DNA of 64,000 bases from an uncultured Armatimonadota bacterium (GTDB lineage: Bacteria; Armatimonadota; Armatimonadia; Armatimonadales; Armatimonadaceae), in the NCBI GenBank assembly GCA_903910385.1, contig CAIVZM010000067.1, positions 52,906 to 116,905 on the forward strand, in the 5' to 3' direction. The position numbers were made by a program, and so were the translations under genes. The notes beneath the pieces are model-generated. The model was not told where the DNA came from, did not search any database, and saw only the letters and a list, made by a program, of their open reading frames with translations. Below are positions 61,164-64,000 of this stretch, in pieces (the first letter of the stretch is position 1; each line of letters starts with the position of its first letter).

Positions 61164-63620
61164 CTACTTCTTATGCCACTGATCCCAGTTAAAGATCAAG
61201 CCTTCGCGCGTTTTCGTATCGGCAGGGTCGGCTACTTTAGGGGTAGCGACAACTCCAACCCCCTGTTTCGCCGTCACCATTTCGGTAACTTTAGCGGAGA
61301 GCGTCGGGTTGGCGGGGCGATAGCCCGCCTTGATCGCTTGTTCCTGAACGGCGTCCGTCATCAAATAATCGACGAACTTTGCACCCAGCGCCTCTTGCTC
61401 CGGACTCACCCATTCGGCTTTGACCACCGATGCGGGAACCGTGATCGCAACTGTCGGGGATGGGTAAACGATGCGCATGCCCTGCGCTCCGTTGTCAATC
61501 GCTCGAACAGCATCGCTTTCATAGACGATCGCGGTATCCGCCGAACCCGGATTGCTTACAAAGGTTTCGATTTGCTTGCTGGTCGCCGCCGGGAACTCGG
61601 CGACGGCGGATTGGATTTCACCCATCCACTGCAAGAAGCCTTTATCATTGATACTTTTGCCCGGATTATCCTTGACCCACTCCTGATACATCAATATCAA
61701 CGCAGACATACCAGAGTTGGATTTGGTCGGATCTGTTTGCGCCAGTTTCAGCTTTCCGGTGTCAGCGCCGCCAATGGAAGACCATCCCTTCGTCGCCAGT
61801 TCATGGATCAATTTCCAGGACTTACCAGCATATTCCGGCTTTGCGGACGCCGCTTCAAACAATTTCGCCTTATCTTCCGGCATCAAGAAGACAACATATG
61901 TATTGAGTAACCGCTTCGGATCGTTGACCGAGGCGCCGCTTTTTGCGGTTACCGCCGGGTCGTTCGCATCCGATTGCAGTTTTCCGATCCAGTAAATATC
62001 ACCCGGTGACCAGACCGCCGGATGAACCTTCTCTTTGTTGTAGAGAACATGGTCTCGACCTTCACGCGAACCCATCGTCGCAAGAACGATTTTCCCGTCC
62101 GACTGCATCTTGTTGAAGGCGTCTGCGGCAGGCTCGATCCAGGATTTCGTACCGCCATCAAATAGCGTCAAAACATCCTTCACGCCAACCGCCGGAAGCG
62201 CAGTAGCCACCTCAGCTGCAGCAGGCGTCGCTGTAGAAATAGGGGTAGAGATAGCGACCGGCGATTCCACAGGCGCCGGTTTACTGCCACCATTATTGTA
62301 AAGGAACAGACCCAGCGCGCCCAATCCTAAGAGTCCCACAATGGGCCAGAGCATATTCATTCCATTCGGCGCATCCGGAACCGGAGCGGCGGCAGGAGCC
62401 ACATAGGGCGTCGCTACCGGAGCCGGTTTACGCTCCGTAACGGGAGCGACTACAGATTGTTCCTTTTTAGCTTCGACTTTTTCTTCGATACGGGTGGCCA
62501 CCAGAGGAGCGGTCAATGCGGCGGCAACCGGAATAGCGGCGGCGACAGGGATTGCGGTAACCTTTTCCGTCTCAACTTTGTCCACCACAACCACTTCAGG
62601 AGAAACGGGGACAGGAGTTGTCACATCCGGCGTGGCGACGGCATTACCGACAAGAGCGGCGCCAGCGACGCCCGCCGCCAGCGCTGTCGCAGTTCCCACC
62701 GTCGAGGAATCTACAGAAGCGACTGCGATAACGGCATCGTCGGTAGCAAGCTTGCGCGTTCGACCTTCATACCAGACCGCTCGCGGCAACGCTTTTGCCT
62801 GATTGATCCAGTCGGTGACTTCCTTTTCCGTCGGGAGGCGGCGCACGACATCCGTTTTCCCATCGGTCTCAGCAAGCTTTGCCGTCAAATTTTGCGGATT
62901 CCGCTGTGCGAGTTCCACAACGGTATCGACGCCTGCAATCTCTAGCAAGTCCGAGTATTCGGAAGCGACCCCCTTTATGCGGAACAGATCCGCACGGTTC
63001 ACCCATTCCAGAATCTGGTGATAGGTCAGCCCGGACTGCTCAGCGATATCCTCACGACCTGCCGTATGCGCGCCTTTTTCCAGCAACTCTTCGACAGAAC
63101 CAATACCGACCGCCTGCAGCCGGGCTTTATATTCCGGACCGATGCCTTCGATTTCCAGAAGATCCGTCGAGGAGAGGGTAACGGACTTCGAGTCGGTGTT
63201 TGAATCTTTGCGCGATTCGTACCAGACCATACGGGGCAGTTCAGCTGCCTGTACGATCCAATTCGCCACTTCATTTTCGGAAGGTAACTGCCGGACTAAT
63301 TCTTTTTCCGCATTGACTTGCGTCAGTCGCGCCGTCAGGTTGGCGGCATTCCGCTGAGCAAGTTCAGGAACGGTATCCACTCCGGACGCTTCCAGCAAGT
63401 CAGAGTATTCGGAGCCGACGCCCTTTATTCGGAATAGGTCTGCACGATTCACCCACTCCAGAATTTTCTCGTAGGGAATGCCCGTCTTTTCGGCAAGACT
63501 TTCACGCTCTGCGGTATGACCGCCTTTTTCCAGCAGTTCTTCTACAGAATTTATTCCTATCGACTCCAATAGGGAGGCGAACTCTGGGCCGATACCTTCT
63601 ACTTCTATTATTTTTGTCAT
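61164..63620 (-). CDS. Tandem DUF4332-like (helix-hairpin-helix) domains, membrane segment, and solute-binding domain
   Basis: An 818-residue protein of unusual design. Two repeats of about 150 residues come first (about 1-145 and 152-297), each starting VEGIGPEF or IEGIGPEYKARL and including EWVNRADLFRIKGV, SEYSDLL and a terminal W-Y-E. They match the DUF4332 type of helix-hairpin-helix modules. A low-complexity Ala/Val/Pro/Thr linker (about 300-415) leads to one membrane segment (about 421-441). The rest is a solute-binding-like domain (about 477-800), with LTLFDGGTKSWIEPAADAFNKM and IVYESDAVRAIDNG as in the SBP_bac_11/substrate-binding families. Start ATG 63620 with AGGA close upstream. 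Confidence 0.82.
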   Translation of the reverse strand: MTKIIEVEGIGPEFASLLESIGINSVEELLEKGGHTAERESLAEKTGIPYEKILEWVNRADLFRIKGVGSEYSDLLEASGVDTVPELAQRNAANLTARLTQVNAEKELVRQLPSENEVANWIVQAAELPRMVWYESRKDSNTDSKSVTLSSTDLLEIEGIGPEYKARLQAVGIGSVEELLEKGAHTAGREDIAEQSGLTYHQILEWVNRADLFRIKGVASEYSDLLEIAGVDTVVELAQRNPQNLTAKLAETDGKTDVVRRLPTEKEVTDWINQAKALPRAVWYEGRTRKLATDDAVIAVASVDSSTVGTATALAAGVAGAALVGNAVATPDVTTPVPVSPEVVVVDKVETEKVTAIPVAAAIPVAAALTAPLVATRIEEKVEAKKEQSVVAPVTERKPAPVATPYVAPAAAPVPDAPNGMNMLWPIVGLLGLGALGLFLYNNGGSKPAPVESPVAISTPISTATPAAAEVATALPAVGVKDVLTLFDGGTKSWIEPAADAFNKMQSDGKIVLATMGSREGRDHVLYNKEKVHPAVWSPGDIYWIGKLQSDANDPAVTAKSGASVNDPKRLLNTYVVFLMPEDKAKLFEAASAKPEYAGKSWKLIHELATKGWSSIGGADTGKLKLAQTDPTKSNSGMSALILMYQEWVKDNPGKSINDKGFLQWMGEIQSAVAEFPAATSKQIETFVSNPGSADTAIVYESDAVRAIDNGAQGMRIVYPSPTVAITVPASVVKAEWVSPEQEALGAKFVDYLMTDAVQEQAIKAGYRPANPTLSAKVTEMVTAKQGVGVVATPKVADPADTKTREGLIFNWDQWHKK

Positions 63621-63940
63621 CAAATCCTGCCTTTCATGTTGAGGCCATTGAGCGAAGCTTATAACGATTCGCTTCTAAGAGACTAACAGTATTACGAGAA
63701 TTATAGCGGATTCGTGAATAACTAACCCCAAATCACTGAAAGTGATACAGTGGCGACTTTCACCACAAGATCACGGAGGGAATCAACCCAGACACCTGCG
63801 TCGTGATGCTATAGAGCGATTTCGACGAATGGGGTATGCTATCCGCTCGCTTTTCAGAGATATTTAACGTGAGTTCGGGATAAGACGGGCTTTCGGATAG
63901 AGTGTAGTTACCACACCGCACTCCAAAGAAAGCCCGCCCC
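63621..63940. other. Spacer before the IS element, no gene seen
   Basis: About 320 bases. It holds the 5' region of the DUF4332 fusion gene and, at its right side, the probable left end of the IS element; the GAGTTCGGGATAAG at 63872 or so is a candidate terminal repeat. I see no credible ORF. Confidence 0.4.
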
Positions 63941-64000
63941 ATGTCCAGTTTACTGCATCTGTTCTGCAAAGTAGACGATTTCTGTCAACAATTCTTGCCC
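63941..64000 (+). mobile_element. IS982-family transposase, start only (cut by the window edge)
   Basis: The first 20 codons (MSSLLHLFCKVDDFCQQFLP) match the N-terminal pattern of IS982-family transposases (F-C-x-V-D-D-F-C). The element continues beyond the window, so completeness cannot be judged. It has no obvious effect on neighbouring genes. Confidence 0.7.

Overview
This 64 kb window is an ordinary-looking bacterial chromosome segment of about 50 genes, mid-50s percent G+C by eye. It has no rRNA, tRNA, prophage or CRISPR that I could find. The gene set suggests Armatimonadota or a neighbouring lineage with planctomycete-like gene content. It combines planctomycete-type cytochrome modules (DUF1549/DUF1553, DUF1501, PPC-domain and cytochrome-WD40 proteins), a DUF1559 prepilin-type protein and a GspE/PilB ATPase with a LexA of Gram-positive style, a UPF0182 membrane protein and many sugar-related oxidoreductases and glycosidases. 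The taxon is an inference, not a sequence match.

Layout. 0-4 kb (minus): two small lipoproteins, a glycoamylase-family enzyme, a DUF1559 pseudopilin and a LacI regulator with a palindromic operator candidate. 4-11.2 kb: a DUF1549/DUF1553 protein (plus) converging on a three-gene operon DUF1501 > cytochrome-WD40 > PPC-domain protein (minus). 11.4-21.3 kb: ABC-F ATPase, a frameshifted ADP-ribosylglycohydrolase, a CPBP membrane protease, a CBM9-like protein, a Gfo/Idh/MocA oxidoreductase and a fused 5-oxoprolinase. 21.4-24.1 kb: an AT-richer stretch with two secreted proteins of unknown function and a duplicated gene tail. 24.2-35.8 kb: YncE-propeller/phosphoesterase, VOC protein, a transglutaminase-aroE pair, NlpC/P60, CBS protein, lexA, GNAT, PQQ-propeller protein and an atypical SDR with a zinc ribbon. 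35.9-43.8 kb: ftsY, two tandem S41 proteases (the first lacking its catalytic lysine), a zinc-ribbon protein, PilB-like ATPase and thrS. 43.8-49.8 kb: AT-rich repeat-bearing spacer, XRE regulator, Mn-type SOD, a fused solute-binding/permease transporter and an HtrA protease. 49.9-60.6 kb: UPF0182, STAS protein and a five-gene glycoside operon (GH4 > Gfo/Idh/MocA > FG-GAP > DUF3179 > GH116). 60.7-64 kb: a small membrane protein, an 818-residue tandem-DUF4332/TM/solute-binding fusion and the start of an IS982-family element.

Themes. Carbohydrate handling (glycoamylase, CBM9, GH4, GH116, two Gfo/Idh/MocA enzymes, fused sugar transporter) and envelope or extracytoplasmic proteins (HtrA, S41 pair, NlpC/P60, CPBP, cytochrome modules) dominate. 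Several genes without a Shine-Dalgarno have a -10 hexamer only 6-8 bases before the start codon, which suggests leaderless transcription is common here. The most unusual items are the DUF4332-SBP fusion, the one-polypeptide SBP-MalF transporter, the S41 pair, the repeat-rich spacer before the XRE gene, and the two gene ends or middles interrupted by single-base frame changes.
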